Below, piece after piece: positions 28,894-38,233 of a stretch of DNA of 64,000 bases (its first letter is position 1; each line of letters starts with the position of its first letter). Made by a program: the position numbers and the translations under genes. The notes beneath the pieces are model-generated. The model was not told the DNA's origin, made no database searches, and worked only from the letters and a program-made list of their open reading frames with translations. Origin of the DNA: Nostoc sp. CENA543 (GTDB lineage Bacteria; Cyanobacteriota; Cyanobacteriia; Cyanobacteriales; Nostocaceae); contig NZ_CP023278.1 in assembly GCF_002896875.1 (NCBI RefSeq), positions 3,892,501 through 3,956,500 of the forward strand. Direction: 5' to 3'.

Positions 28894-29199
28894 GGATATT
28901 TCCTCGATGTGTGTTGCTTTTGACACACAAAGCTACACAAGAGGAATTAAGATTTATTCCTGCAAGATTGTGCTTTGTGTAGTTTGGGTAGAAATGGGGA
29001 GAGTAACCCGGACAGCAACAAACACAGTCATATTTTTTCTCCTTGGCATACTACAGGAAATAATCTACATTACTACATTAGCCCATTTCAGAAAAACTTT
29101 TACTAACTTCAGAGTTTTTAGTATAGTTGGCGGAAACTAAAGCTTTGATCTAATGTCCTAATGTTTGATCAATGACGCAAACCTGAGATGAGGTAGAAC
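28894..29199. other. Divergent promoter region between rsgA and mltA
   Basis: Promoters for both genes should lie here. The small plus-strand frame it contains is hydrophobic but has no ribosome site or recognisable family, so it is not called. Confidence 0.4.
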
Positions 29200-30414
29200 A
29201 TGAAAAGAACGTTGGCTTTATTTTCCTTGGGTTTGGGAATAACGCTTTTCAACCCGTTACCAATTGCTGTCAGTCAGGTAACTCCCCAACCAGCAGCACC
29301 ACCATCTCAGGTAACGCCTGCGTTAAAACTGGTGGATATTGGTACTTGTCAACCTGCGCGTACTTGTTTGGGTTGGGATGAACAATTGTTTTTCGGTCAT
29401 GGCAGTTTAAAAAGCGATCGCCAATCTCTATTAAAATCAATTGACAATAGTTTGAGTTATTTAAATACACCAAAAGCGATCGCAGCTTATAATAATTACC
29501 CTATTAAAGAAATTACCCTCGACCGAGTACGCCGTAGTTTACAACGGTTTCGTCAGTTGGTAGCTACAGCCAAATCACCTGCACAACTGCAAGCATCTGT
29601 CAAGCGTGAGTTTGCATTTTATCAGTCAGTGGGTGATGATAATCAAGGCACAGTCAAGTTTACTGCTTACTACGCACCGATTTATCAAGCCAGTCGCACC
29701 CGCACAGCACAATACAAATATCCTATTTATCGCTTACCCGCAGATTTTGAACAATGGCCTAAACCCCATCCGACACGCCTGGAATTAGAAGGGGTAAACG
29801 GTTTATTAGGGAATAAAAGCCGATTAAACGGTTTAGAAATGTTTTGGTTACGCGATCGCTTTCAAGCATACATGATTCACATCCAAGGTTCAGCCAAACT
29901 TAACTTGACTGATGGAACTCAAACTAGTGTCGGCTTTGTACGCGGAACAGATTACCCTTGGACAAGTATTGGGAGATTGTTATTTCAAGATGGCAAACTC
30001 TCGAAAGAAGAATTAAATATGCCGGGAATTATCCGTTATTTTCAGAGAAACCCCAAATCAATGGATAATTATTTACCACGCTGGGAAAGGTTTATCTTTT
30101 TCAAAGAGACCAAAGGTGAACCAGCTACAGGTAGTATTAGTGTGCCGTTAGTACCAGAACGTTCCATTGCCACAGATAAATCTATTATGCCTCCCGGAGC
30201 ATTAGCAGTAATTAATGCTACATTTCCCTATCCAGAACGGGGTAAGAAACTAGTGCAACGCCGAGTCAGCCGCTTTGTCTTAGATCAAGATACAGGTAGT
30301 GCTATCAAAGGCCCTGGGAGAGTTGATTATTTCTTAGGCTATGGTGATTTAGCAGGCGATCGCGCCGGTATTACAGTCACTACTGGTTCTATATATTACT
30401 TATTGTTGAAATAA
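29200..30414 (+). CDS. mltA: Membrane-bound lytic murein transglycosylase A (MltA)
   Basis: A 404-residue exported protein: signal peptide MKRTLALFSLGLGITLF... (about residues 1-25), the MltA-specific domain (YYAPIYQASR, WLRDRFQAYMIHIQGSAKL) and a C-terminal 3D domain with the three catalytic-region Asp residues (LDQDTGSAIKGPGRVDYFLGYGD, about 365-390). It cleaves the glycan strands of peptidoglycan to 1,6-anhydro-muropeptides. No lipobox Cys is evident, so it may be periplasmic. The start has GAGGTAG ten bases upstream. Confidence 0.9.
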   Translation: MKRTLALFSLGLGITLFNPLPIAVSQVTPQPAAPPSQVTPALKLVDIGTCQPARTCLGWDEQLFFGHGSLKSDRQSLLKSIDNSLSYLNTPKAIAAYNNYPIKEITLDRVRRSLQRFRQLVATAKSPAQLQASVKREFAFYQSVGDDNQGTVKFTAYYAPIYQASRTRTAQYKYPIYRLPADFEQWPKPHPTRLELEGVNGLLGNKSRLNGLEMFWLRDRFQAYMIHIQGSAKLNLTDGTQTSVGFVRGTDYPWTSIGRLLFQDGKLSKEELNMPGIIRYFQRNPKSMDNYLPRWERFIFFKETKGEPATGSISVPLVPERSIATDKSIMPPGALAVINATFPYPERGKKLVQRRVSRFVLDQDTGSAIKGPGRVDYFLGYGDLAGDRAGITVTTGSIYYLLLK

Positions 30415-30441
30415 ATTAGGCGTTTGTTTGTAGAGGCAGAA

Positions 30442-31095
30442 TTATTTTCTTGCCTCTCTCAAAAATGTTTCAAATTCTCGTACTGCTACACTAGAACCAA
30501 CTTGCCAACCTAGTTCAATATAATGCGGGATTAGTCCTTGAACATCAAAATCAGGAAAATGATAACTTATGTCACTTTCCTGATAATTTTGTCCATCAAA
30601 CTGATAGATTGATAAATTACTTTGACGATAAATCCAAAGTTCTTTAGGTGCGATCGCTTGATAATCTGTGGCTTTAGTTGTAGAAGTTAAATCAACTTCG
30701 ATGACTAAATCGGGAGGTGGATCAATTTCCAAGTCAAGACGTTCTTTACCTAAAATGAGATGACGATTTTGAAGATAAAAACAATAATCTGGTTCTACTC
30801 CCTGTTGGTTAATACGTTTGAGAGTGATTGGTGTAAATGCTTCCCAATCTTTACCTTGATTTTTGAGTAAAGCCTTCACCAAGTCAGCTAACATATCAGC
30901 ATTTTTACCATGACTTGGCAAAGGCGACATAATTCTGATTTCTTGAGTAGCACTATTATATTTAATCTTCAGTCCTGCATTATCTTGGCGACGAATAAGT
31001 AAGTTTTCATAATCATCCCAAGTTCTGAATCTGAGAATTAACTCATCTCCTGGAGCTAAGTCAATTATATTTTGGGTGATTGTGGGTAATGTCAT
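30442..31095 (-). CDS. Uma2 family putative endonuclease (DUF820)
   Basis: About 217 residues from the ATG at 31095 (MTLPTITQNI), the usual beginning of this family; the frame extends to a TTG at 31155. The PD-(D/E)xK-like core is seen in PDYCFYL and LDLEIDPPPDLVIEVDLTSTT, with the acidic residues and a following EVD. Cyanobacteria carry dozens of such genes of unknown role, often linked to mobile elements. Convergent with mltA. A second member is at 61164. Confidence 0.85.
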   Translation of the reverse strand: MTLPTITQNIIDLAPGDELILRFRTWDDYENLLIRRQDNAGLKIKYNSATQEIRIMSPLPSHGKNADMLADLVKALLKNQGKDWEAFTPITLKRINQQGVEPDYCFYLQNRHLILGKERLDLEIDPPPDLVIEVDLTSTTKATDYQAIAPKELWIYRQSNLSIYQFDGQNYQESDISYHFPDFDVQGLIPHYIELGWQVGSSVAVREFETFLREARK

Positions 31096-31254
31096 CTCAA
31101 GATATTGATTGCTCACTTCACAATCATAGCGGAATAGATACTCAGATGACAGCAAACCATGTGTTTATTCGTCTTCTCAAAAAGAACGGTATAAACAGCC
31201 TGCATCATGTTCCAAAATGTGCGGTAACAGTAAGCACCATACTCCTACAACCTA

Positions 31255-31728
31255 CTAAGGCAAGAATCGAGCTAAAATCATACCTAATTGAAGGCTGATA
31301 AGTCCTAAAAGGACACTACCGACTAAATAAATATTGGCGGCGATGAAATTTTGATTATGTAACAGACTAACAGTATCTAACGCATAAGTAGAAAAAGTAG
31401 TGTAAGCACCCAAAAAACCGACAGCAACTAATAACCGTATTTCGGGAGAAATGATTGCTATTTTGTCTACAGCGAATGTAAAGAAGAAACCCATCGCCAA
31501 ACAGCCACTAATATTGATAAAAAATGTGCCGTAGGGGAAACCTACACCGAAGCGTTGAGCGAACCACAAGCTTAAATAGTAGCGACTTAAAGCACCTGCG
31601 ATCGCACCTAAACTTACTGCTATAGGATTCCGTATTGAAGGTTGTTGTAATACTTCTGGCACTAGTGTTGGGGCAATAGTAATTAGTTGTAAACTATGCG
31701 CCAGTAAATTTTTAAAACCAAACCACAT
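31255..31728 (-). CDS. crcB: Fluoride ion channel CrcB/Fluc
   Basis: A 157-residue four-helix membrane protein. Family motifs are [15 protein letters not shown] (about residues 42-56), [17 protein letters not shown] (about 65-81, the Asn of the pore) and [17 protein letters not shown] (about 102-118, the Phe/Ser/Thr ion-track). Fluc channels are dual-topology dimers that let fluoride leave the cell. The N-terminal 35 residues are longer than in most members. The gene starts seven bases after the antiporter gene, and the pair sits behind a fluoride riboswitch, which confirms the role. Confidence 0.93.
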   Translation of the reverse strand: MWFGFKNLLAHSLQLITIAPTLVPEVLQQPSIRNPIAVSLGAIAGALSRYYLSLWFAQRFGVGFPYGTFFINISGCLAMGFFFTFAVDKIAIISPEIRLLVAVGFLGAYTTFSTYALDTVSLLHNQNFIAANIYLVGSVLLGLISLQLGMILARFLP

Positions 31729-31735
31729 AATGCAC

Positions 31736-33361
31736 CTAATTTGTGTGATTTTCTAATAAAATGACAGGTATTTGACTGGATTCTAATACTGCTTGCGAAA
31801 CCGAACCAATTAATACTTTTTCCCAAGGTTGATGTCCGCGCTTGCCCATAATAATTGCTGTGGCTTGGTAGGTTTCAGCAATCTGAATTATGGTTTCTGG
31901 AATAGCACCATTCACCGTGATAAATTCATATCTAATATCAGATAATATTTTTTTAGCCTGTGCTTGTAATCTTTCCACAGATGGCGGGTTGGAAGTATTA
32001 ACTACGTGTAAAACAATTGCTTCGCCATGACTGCGGCGTGCTAAATCTGCAACTTTAGTTAAAACTTCTGTAGCTAAACTAGATGTATCGACTGCGGCTA
32101 ATAATAAAGTGCGTGTTGTAACCGTTACTTTTGTCGGATCAACTTCGCCTTTAGTTAATAATTTAGGTGCGAAAACAGCCGTACTCCAAGCACCCAAAGG
32201 CGCAGTAATTAAAATAGCAAGAGCTGCGATCGCTAAAATTATCTCACCTCCTGGGATACCCTGAGCTAGAGGAATTGCACCAATAGCCGCTTGTACTGTA
32301 GCTTTAGCTGAGTTCCCAGGTAGAAGAAACAATCTTTCATGCCAATTCCAATTACTCCCCAACGTTGAGAGATACCACCCAATCATGCGTCCAATCAATA
32401 AACCAATGACTAGAACTAGCACACCAGGTAATAACACTTTCTCTAATATCTGTAATTGAATACTCGCACCTAATAAAACAAACAAAAAAATCTCAGCAAC
32501 TACCCATAAACTATCAAACCCACCCCGCAATCTTCTAGCTAAAGGTGCATCTAATTCAATTAAGAAAAATCCCATCGCCATTGTTGCTAAGTAACCAGAA
32601 AAGTAAGGTAATTTGTTAGCAATAATGACTAGAAATAAAGCCAAACTTGCAGCAATTATAGTGTCTTGGACAGCGTTTTGAGTCCAGTTTTGTTTTGTTA
32701 ACACTAAAACTAGTAACCGGGCTGCTAAATAACCAAATAAAACTCCCAAAATGACTTGTAAAATTACCTGTATGGGGAGTAAGTAGGCGGTGTTGATAGT
32801 AAATCCCCCAAACAGTGTAATTTGCTCAACACCACCATCGCGTAAGAAATTTAGCAGTAAGCTAAACACCAGTAATAACAAAACATCAGATAAAGCACTC
32901 CCAGTTAAAATTGCATCGGGAATACCTTTAGTGACACCCAAACCCAAACTTTTGAGGCGCAGCATTCCTGGAACAATGACGGCTGGAGACTCAGCACCGA
33001 TAATGCAGCCTAAAAGCAAACCTGTGGAAAAATTAAACTGAAATATTACCATAGCAGCAATTGCAATGGCGATCGCTTCACACATTGCAGGTAAAAATCC
33101 CAAACGTAACGCCACCGTTCCCTGTTCCGCCAGTTTTTCCCGATCTAATCCCAGCCCCGCTTTCATTAAAATAATCATCACAGCTACAGTTCTCAACTCA
33201 TCAGATGCACCCAACACATCTGGAGTGATGAGATTAAAAACTGAAGGACTCAGAATAATACCTACTAAAATCATGCCAATTAAAGGCGGCGCACCTAAAC
33301 GACGGGCAATTTGACCGACAAAAAAGCCCATCATTAAAATCCACAATATGCTAAATAACAT
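31736..33361 (-). CDS. Cation:proton antiporter with C-terminal universal stress domain, fluoride-riboswitch controlled
   Basis: 541 residues from the ATG at 33361, preceded by GGAGG; the open frame continues to 33532 but that part is the riboswitch. About twelve membrane segments of the CPA type ([39 protein letters not shown]) cover residues 1-385. A cytosolic universal-stress-protein domain follows, with the GxRG...GS nucleotide motif ([20 protein letters not shown], near 515). Fluoride riboswitches often control such antiporters, which may export fluoride or fix pH and sodium during fluoride stress. It is followed by crcB. Confidence 0.88.
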   Translation of the reverse strand: MLFSILWILMMGFFVGQIARRLGAPPLIGMILVGIILSPSVFNLITPDVLGASDELRTVAVMIILMKAGLGLDREKLAEQGTVALRLGFLPAMCEAIAIAIAAMVIFQFNFSTGLLLGCIIGAESPAVIVPGMLRLKSLGLGVTKGIPDAILTGSALSDVLLLLVFSLLLNFLRDGGVEQITLFGGFTINTAYLLPIQVILQVILGVLFGYLAARLLVLVLTKQNWTQNAVQDTIIAASLALFLVIIANKLPYFSGYLATMAMGFFLIELDAPLARRLRGGFDSLWVVAEIFLFVLLGASIQLQILEKVLLPGVLVLVIGLLIGRMIGWYLSTLGSNWNWHERLFLLPGNSAKATVQAAIGAIPLAQGIPGGEIILAIAALAILITAPLGAWSTAVFAPKLLTKGEVDPTKVTVTTRTLLLAAVDTSSLATEVLTKVADLARRSHGEAIVLHVVNTSNPPSVERLQAQAKKILSDIRYEFITVNGAIPETIIQIAETYQATAIIMGKRGHQPWEKVLIGSVSQAVLESSQIPVILLENHTN

Positions 33362-33424
33362 CCAGTAACCTCCATAGCAGCGATTTGTAGATAAATGCTG
33401 ACTACAGGAAATCTGGAGATAAAT

Positions 33425-33468
33425 ACAACAAACTCCTACTATCCTGCAATCAGCGAGGAAAGTAGGAG
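33425..33468 (-). terminator. Expression-platform terminator of the fluoride riboswitch
   Basis: CTCCTAC (33468-33462) pairs with GTAGGAG (33439-33433), followed by TTTGTTGTATTT. The 5' arm is also the last strand of the aptamer, so ligand binding and termination exclude each other. Confidence 0.75.
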
Positions 33469-33533
33469 CCATCAGCTTTCCAGATAATATTTTCCGTCCT
33501 GGAATAGCGGTTTTGGCAAGCTCCATTGCCATT
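33462..33533 (-). promoter_or_regulatory. Fluoride riboswitch (crcB motif)
   Basis: The minus strand reads ATGGCAATGGAGCTTGCC, then AAAACCGCT, a variable arm (TTCCAGG...CCTGGAA-like), then AGCTGATGGCTCCTAC. This matches the aptamer consensus: GGnnATGG hairpin, AACCGC and CTGATGnCTCCTAC. It lies in the leader of the antiporter-crcB operon, about 100 bases before the start codon. Confidence 0.9.
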
Positions 33534-33659
33534 ATTTAACTTTACGATACCTTAAATCGGGAAATACATCAATGATTTCATAGTCTCATAAGTAGAAAGA
33601 CTTGAAAAAACCAAACTATGTTAAGTAGTAGTCCGCCACACAAATTGTGACAGGTTATA

Positions 33660-33691
33660 GATACCCGACTTTTTTAAAGAAGTCGGGTATC
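33660..33691. repeat. Perfect 12-bp palindrome with 8-base loop
   Basis: GATACCCGACTT and AAGTCGGGTATC around TTTTAAAG. It lies in the 517-base gap between the fluoride operon and htpX, with the dispersed repeat at 33753-33830 beside it. It may be a terminator or a repeat element. Confidence 0.75.
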
Positions 33692-33752
33692 TGAACACCC
33701 GCAAGCTGTCAAAATCAATCGGGTGGAATAGTAGTATAAAAACATTAGGATT

Positions 33753-33830
33753 GAGTTCGTAGTAAGGACTTTAGTCCTTTTTTATTCGCGGAGCGTCTCG
33801 TAGAGAGAACTTTGGTTCTCTCTACAAATC
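33753..33830. repeat. Dispersed palindromic repeat (copy of 21900-21978)
   Basis: gttcgtagtaaggacttta...gcggagcgtctcgtagagagaac...ctctctacaaatc, nearly the same as the copy at 21900-21978. Confidence 0.75.
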
Positions 33831-33990
33831 TTTAATTATTTACCCTGTTACACTTAGTCGTTAAATTAAATTTTTCAATCCAAAATCCAAAATCCAAAAT
33901 TGCCATGAGTGGGAAAACCGTACTCAGATGACAGGTTATCTGTACCCTACGGATGAGTCGGGCTAGATACAATCAGAGTGTGGCTTCAAT

Positions 33991-34033
33991 AATGCTGTTT
34001 TTTAACACAACTACAAAACATCAGAACAGCATT
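33991..34033 (+). promoter_or_regulatory. Inverted repeat just before the htpX ribosome site
   Basis: AATGCTGTT (33991-33999) and AACAGCATT (34025-34033) are perfect complements with a 25-base spacer, ending directly before AGCAGGAG. It could be an operator or a structured leader of htpX. Confidence 0.5.
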
Positions 34034-34050
34034 AGCAGGAGATTAAAAAT

Positions 34051-34914
34051 ATGGGAAATCAATTTAAAACAGTTGCTTTACTTGCTGCTCTCAGTGGCTT
34101 GTTAATTGCTATTAGTTATTGGGTAATCGGTGGCACTGGTGGCTTAATAGTAGGTATTGGATTAGCCGCAGTCACTAACTTATTTTCTTGGTATCAATCA
34201 GATAAAATTGCCCTTGCAGTTTACCAAGCCCAACCTGTGAGCGAAAGTCAAGCACCAGGACTATATCGGATGGTGCAGAGATTATCGCAACGGGCTAATA
34301 TTCCTATGCCTGGAGTGTATATTGTTCCTAGTCAAACTGCTAATGCTTTCGCTACAGGAAGAGATCCAGAACACGCAGCAGTAGCCGTTACCGAAGGTAT
34401 TTTAAATATTTTGCCAGAAGATGAGTTAGAAGGGGTAATTGCTCACGAACTCACACATATTATTAACCGAGACACCTTAACCCAAGCCGTAGCTGCTACC
34501 GTTGCCGGTGCAATATCTTTCTTAGCGCAGATGTTAAGTTATAGTCTATGGTTTGGGGGTGTAGGTGGCAGAGATAACGAAAGAGGCGGTAATCCTTTAG
34601 GAGTCTTATTAACCGTTATTCTCGCCCCGATTGCAGCGACAATTATTCAATTAGCAATATCCCGCACAAGAGAGTTTTCTGCCGATGCTGGTGCTGCTAG
34701 ATTAACAGGTAATCCCCGCGCCTTAGCTCGTGCATTGCAAAGATTAGAAGCCACCGCTAGGCAATTACCTCTAGACGCTAACCCCGCTTTTGAACCATTA
34801 CTAATTATCAACCCCATCTCTGGACAATTCCTGGGTAATTTATTTTCCAGTCACCCCGCAACCGAAGCACGAGTTGAACAATTACTGAAAATAGAACAGC
34901 AAATTAGGGCATAG
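34051..34914 (+). CDS. htpX: Membrane zinc metalloprotease HtpX
   Basis: A 287-residue M48B protease: two N-terminal membrane helices (about residues 7-50), the zinc motif HELTH (about 135-139) with the third ligand Glu in REFSADAGAARL (about 210), and two further hydrophobic segments between them. HtpX degrades misfolded membrane proteins. Ribosome site AGGAGA. It is followed by a repeat block and then the helical gene at 35029, possibly in one transcript. Confidence 0.9.
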   Translation: MGNQFKTVALLAALSGLLIAISYWVIGGTGGLIVGIGLAAVTNLFSWYQSDKIALAVYQAQPVSESQAPGLYRMVQRLSQRANIPMPGVYIVPSQTANAFATGRDPEHAAVAVTEGILNILPEDELEGVIAHELTHIINRDTLTQAVAATVAGAISFLAQMLSYSLWFGGVGGRDNERGGNPLGVLLTVILAPIAATIIQLAISRTREFSADAGAARLTGNPRALARALQRLEATARQLPLDANPAFEPLLIINPISGQFLGNLFSSHPATEARVEQLLKIEQQIRA

Positions 34915-35028
34915 GGCATGGGGCATTGGAGACAAGGCAGACAAGGTAGAGGAGATGAGAAAAACCGTTCCCTGTTCTCTAATGACTAATGACTAATAAC
35001 TAACAACAACAGAGAGGATGTTTCAACT

Positions 35029-35466
35029 ATGACTTATGACAATCTTGAATCTGTAGAAATTGTGGAATCTACTATCGTGGTAGAAGTTAGCTCCCAAACT
35101 GACGAATTAGTAGAAACAGAAATGGCTGGTGAAACTGATGAAGTGAAACGCGAAACGAAAGCTTTAATTGAAGCGTTGAGAAGACGCGCTCAAGCAGAGG
35201 CAGAATCAGCAGGTAAACTTACTCGTGAAACTTATTTAAATGTGGTTCGGAAAGCACGGGAAGCAATTGAAGGTGAAAAAATTATGGAGCGTGATGGGCT
35301 ACGCCTTACCGGAAGCGATCGCTTAGAATATTTCTGGGCAGTGTTTCAAGAAGAAACAGAAAGAAACTGGCATTTAATGATGAAAGAGTTTGTAGATTTT
35401 AATACACGTCTACAAAACGCAGTCAAAGCTGGATGGGAAGCCTTTAACGCACCTCGTCAGCGATAG
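35029..35466 (+). CDS. Unknown charged helical protein
   Basis: A 145-residue hydrophilic, mostly helical protein with no membrane segment. The first 40 residues are very acidic (VEIVESTIVVEVSSQTDELVE). The remainder alternates Lys/Arg and Glu (ALIEALRRRAQAEAESAGKL) and ends with an aromatic motif EYFWAVFQEETERNWHLMM. I recognise no named family; it looks like a conserved cyanobacterial protein. It has an AGAGAGGATG-like ribosome site and follows htpX in the same direction. Confidence 0.65.
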   Translation: MTYDNLESVEIVESTIVVEVSSQTDELVETEMAGETDEVKRETKALIEALRRRAQAEAESAGKLTRETYLNVVRKAREAIEGEKIMERDGLRLTGSDRLEYFWAVFQEETERNWHLMMKEFVDFNTRLQNAVKAGWEAFNAPRQR

Positions 35467-35590
35467 GAGGCAGGGGGGCAGGGAGCAGGGGGCAAGCAGG
35501 AAGTGTGGGAGGTGTGGGAGGTGTGGGAGGATAGGGAAGAAATCTTTCCCCCCACACTCCCCACACTCCCCATCTTCCCAACCCCCAGTC
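35467..35590. repeat. gtgtgggag and gcaggggg repeats with an inverted partner
   Basis: Direct copies of tgtgggagg are followed by their complement ccccacactcccc, so the block could form a long imperfect hairpin downstream of the gene at 35029. Confidence 0.7.
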
Positions 35591-35595
35591 CCAAC

Positions 35596-35618
35596 AAAAA
35601 AACCCCCAGAGGGGGGTG
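35596..35618 (-). terminator. Intrinsic terminator after coxC
   Basis: On the minus strand CCCCC-TCT-GGGGG is followed by seven T residues (35602-35596), about 50 bases after the coxC stop. It ends the coxBAC transcript. Confidence 0.75.
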
Positions 35619-35665
35619 TAGAATCTTAAGTTGTCCGCGTGGAGTGAACAACTATTAATTAATAC

Positions 35666-36289
35666 CTACAGTAAATACAGTAATCCGAACAAAATAATCC
35701 AAATTACATCAACGAAGTGCCAATATATTTCCGCAGCCTCTACACCAAAGTGTTTTTCCTTACTGTAGTGACCAGGAGTGCGCGATCGCCACAACACAGC
35801 TAAGATGGCTAAAACGCCGATAGTAACGTGCAGTCCGTGAAATCCAGTCAACACATAAAATGCACTGGCAAATAGGTTAGTTGTTAAGCCAAATTCTAAA
35901 TGTGTGTACTCGTAAACCTGTCCTACTAAGAAAATCGCACCCATTGCGGCGGTGATAGCCAGCCAAGTACGCATCCCTTTAGCATCATTCTTTTTGATGG
36001 CAGTGTCAGCATTGTGCATGACAAAGCTACTGGCAATCAGGTTAACAGTGTTAACTCCAGGTAATAAGAGTTCTAATTCTGGTGTCCCGGCTGGCGGCCA
36101 CACAGGTATAGTTGAACGGAAAGCTAAATAAGCTCCGAACAACCCCATAAAAATCATCCCTTCAGCAATCAAGAACACAAAAATCCCAAATAGACGATGA
36201 TCGGGATGTTCTTCATGATGACCAACTGTCTCTGCTGTATGGTGATGATTCAGTTCCGTTTTCGCTGGGTCAATTGTTTGACTTTGCAT
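35666..36289 (-). CDS. coxC: Cytochrome c oxidase subunit III
   Basis: A 207-residue protein with five membrane segments; family stretches are HPDHRLFGIFVFLIAEGMIF, YVLTGFHGLHVTIGVLAILAVLW and EAAEIYWHFVDVIWIILFGLLYL. Short form of subunit III as usual in cyanobacterial aa3 oxidase. It stabilises the catalytic subunit in the respiratory membrane. Third gene of coxBAC, separated from coxA by a tandem repeat block. Confidence 0.93.
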   Translation of the reverse strand: MQSQTIDPAKTELNHHHTAETVGHHEEHPDHRLFGIFVFLIAEGMIFMGLFGAYLAFRSTIPVWPPAGTPELELLLPGVNTVNLIASSFVMHNADTAIKKNDAKGMRTWLAITAAMGAIFLVGQVYEYTHLEFGLTTNLFASAFYVLTGFHGLHVTIGVLAILAVLWRSRTPGHYSKEKHFGVEAAEIYWHFVDVIWIILFGLLYLL

Positions 36290-36302
36290 GAATGTTAAAT
36301 AA

Positions 36303-36370
36303 TAAATGGACTGGGGATTGGGGATTGGGGATTGGGGACTGGGGATTGGGGATTGGGGATTGGAGATTGG
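36303..36370. repeat. ggggattgggg heptamer tandem repeat
   Basis: About nine copies of ggggatt/ggggact in the coxA-coxC gap, where they will be transcribed as part of the operon. Confidence 0.9.
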
Positions 36371-36425
36371 TAAAAAATTCTACCTTGTCTCCCCTGCTCC
36401 CTGCCCCCTGCCCCCCTGCCTCTTC

Positions 36426-38144
36426 CTAGGTTCTAGTCTCTATGTCAGACTCAATGCTGGGATATGGTTCATCAGCATCAGCTCTGAGTACAGGATTCTC
36501 TGATGGCGATACATTTGCTGGTGCGTGTGCGACACCATAGTCATAAGGGCCAGTGGTTAAGACTGGGAGTGTATCAAAATTCTCAATCGCTGGCGGTGAA
36601 GTGGTCATCCACTCTAAGGTTAGTCCTTTCCAGGGATTATTACCAGCTTTCTCTCCGTACAACCAACTCCAAATAGCGTTGATGATAAAGGGAAGTGTGG
36701 AAACAGCCAGAATATAAGAGCCGTAAGTACAGATTTCATTTAACAGGGCAAACTTGGGATCATACTGAGCCACACGGCGATTCATCCCCATCAGTCCTAA
36801 TTTGTGCATGGGTAGGAATGTCATATTCAAACCCACAATTGTTAGAGCAAAATGCACTTTACCCCAAAAATCATTCATCATTCGTCCCGTCATTTTGGGA
36901 AACCAATGATAAATGGCGGCGAAAATTCCCAGAACGCTACCACCGAACAGGACATAGTGTAGGTGTGCGACTACAAAGTAAGTGTCGTGGACGTGGATAT
37001 CAAAAGGCACGGCTGCCAACATCACACCACTAATCCCACCAATCACGAAAGTACCGACAAAACCCATTGCGAACAACATGGGGCTGTTGAACTGGATTTT
37101 GCCTCCCCACATCGTCGCTAACCAGCTGAAAATTTTAATCCCTGTAGGTACGGCGATAATCATGGTAGTAATCATGAAAAACATCCGCAACCAGCCAGGA
37201 ATACCACTGGTAAACATATGGTGCGCCCAAACAATTAGCCCTAAGAAACTAATGGCTAAAGATGAGTAGGCGATCGCTTTATAACCGAAAATTGGTTTAC
37301 GAGAATGGATCGGAATAATCTCGGAAATTGCCCCAAAGAACGGCAAAATCATGATGTACACTGCCGGGTGGGAGTAAAACCAGAACATATGCTGATAAAC
37401 TACCGGATCACCACCACCAGTGGGATTAAAAAATGTCGTTCCTGCCAATAAATCAAAAGCTAGCAGAATCAAACCGGCGGCTAAAACTGGTGTAGACAGT
37501 AAAACCAACGCCGAAGTCGCCAGCATCGCCCAACAAAATAAGGGCATTTGATGGAAACCCATTGTGGGGATACGCATCTTGAGCAGGGTGACGAGAAAAT
37601 TAATCGCCCCCAAAATTGACGACGTACCCAAAAGCAGGACACTCATAATCCAAATGCCCTCACCTACCTGTCCTGTTACCAAACTTAAGGGAGGGTAGGA
37701 AGTCCAACCTGCTTCGGCGGCATCTCCAATCACTAAACTGATAATTAGCAACAATCCGGCTGGAGGGATGAGCCAAAAAGCTACAGCATTCAGTCTAGGA
37801 AATGCCATATCTTTTGCGCCAATCATCAAGGGCAGCAAGAAGTTGGCAAATCCCGCCCCAGCAGGCACAATCCACAAGAAAATCATGATTGTGGCGTGCA
37901 GTGTAAACAGGCTGTTGTAAACTTCTGGACTGACAAAATCTACTTCTGGAGTTCGCAGTTCTGTACGCACCAAGTCAGCTAGAACGCCGCCAATGCAGTA
38001 AAAAATGAACGAAGTAACGAGATATTGCAGTCCAATGACCTTGTGATCGGTATTGAAGCTAAAGTAGTCTTGCCATTTTCTGATCCCTGGCTCGTCAATA
38101 TGAGCAGGGATGTTGGCAGTTTCTTGTAACTGAGCTTGTGTCAC
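36426..38144 (-). CDS. coxA: Cytochrome c oxidase subunit I (aa3 type)
   Basis: 572 residues from a GTG at 38144 (MTQAQLQETANIPAH); the frame could open at a TTG at 38165, but that lies in an aattc repeat. Twelve membrane helices carry the heme and copper ligands: LFTLHATIMIFLW (heme a His), FWFYSHPAVYIMILP (CuB His-Tyr), WAHHMFTSG (CuB His pair) and VAHLHYVLFGG (heme a3/a His). It reduces oxygen to water and pumps protons. Operon coxB-coxA-coxC. Confidence 0.94.
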   Translation of the reverse strand: MTQAQLQETANIPAHIDEPGIRKWQDYFSFNTDHKVIGLQYLVTSFIFYCIGGVLADLVRTELRTPEVDFVSPEVYNSLFTLHATIMIFLWIVPAGAGFANFLLPLMIGAKDMAFPRLNAVAFWLIPPAGLLLIISLVIGDAAEAGWTSYPPLSLVTGQVGEGIWIMSVLLLGTSSILGAINFLVTLLKMRIPTMGFHQMPLFCWAMLATSALVLLSTPVLAAGLILLAFDLLAGTTFFNPTGGGDPVVYQHMFWFYSHPAVYIMILPFFGAISEIIPIHSRKPIFGYKAIAYSSLAISFLGLIVWAHHMFTSGIPGWLRMFFMITTMIIAVPTGIKIFSWLATMWGGKIQFNSPMLFAMGFVGTFVIGGISGVMLAAVPFDIHVHDTYFVVAHLHYVLFGGSVLGIFAAIYHWFPKMTGRMMNDFWGKVHFALTIVGLNMTFLPMHKLGLMGMNRRVAQYDPKFALLNEICTYGSYILAVSTLPFIINAIWSWLYGEKAGNNPWKGLTLEWMTTSPPAIENFDTLPVLTTGPYDYGVAHAPANVSPSENPVLRADADEPYPSIESDIETRT

Positions 38145-38233
38145 GTCGCTTCGCTCCGAATTCAAAATTCAAAATTCAAAAATTGAGGATTAGGTTAAGT
38201 TTTTCCCCCTGCTCCCTGCTCCCTGCCCTCTGC

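Noticed and set aside
28927-29140. Small hydrophobic protein gene upstream of mltA
   Set aside because: No ribosome site, no family similarity, and the frame lies in the expected divergent promoter region.
33362-33532. N-terminal extension of the cation:proton antiporter
   Set aside because: This part of the open frame is the fluoride riboswitch and its terminator; the ATG at 33361 has a GGAGG site and starts the first membrane helix.
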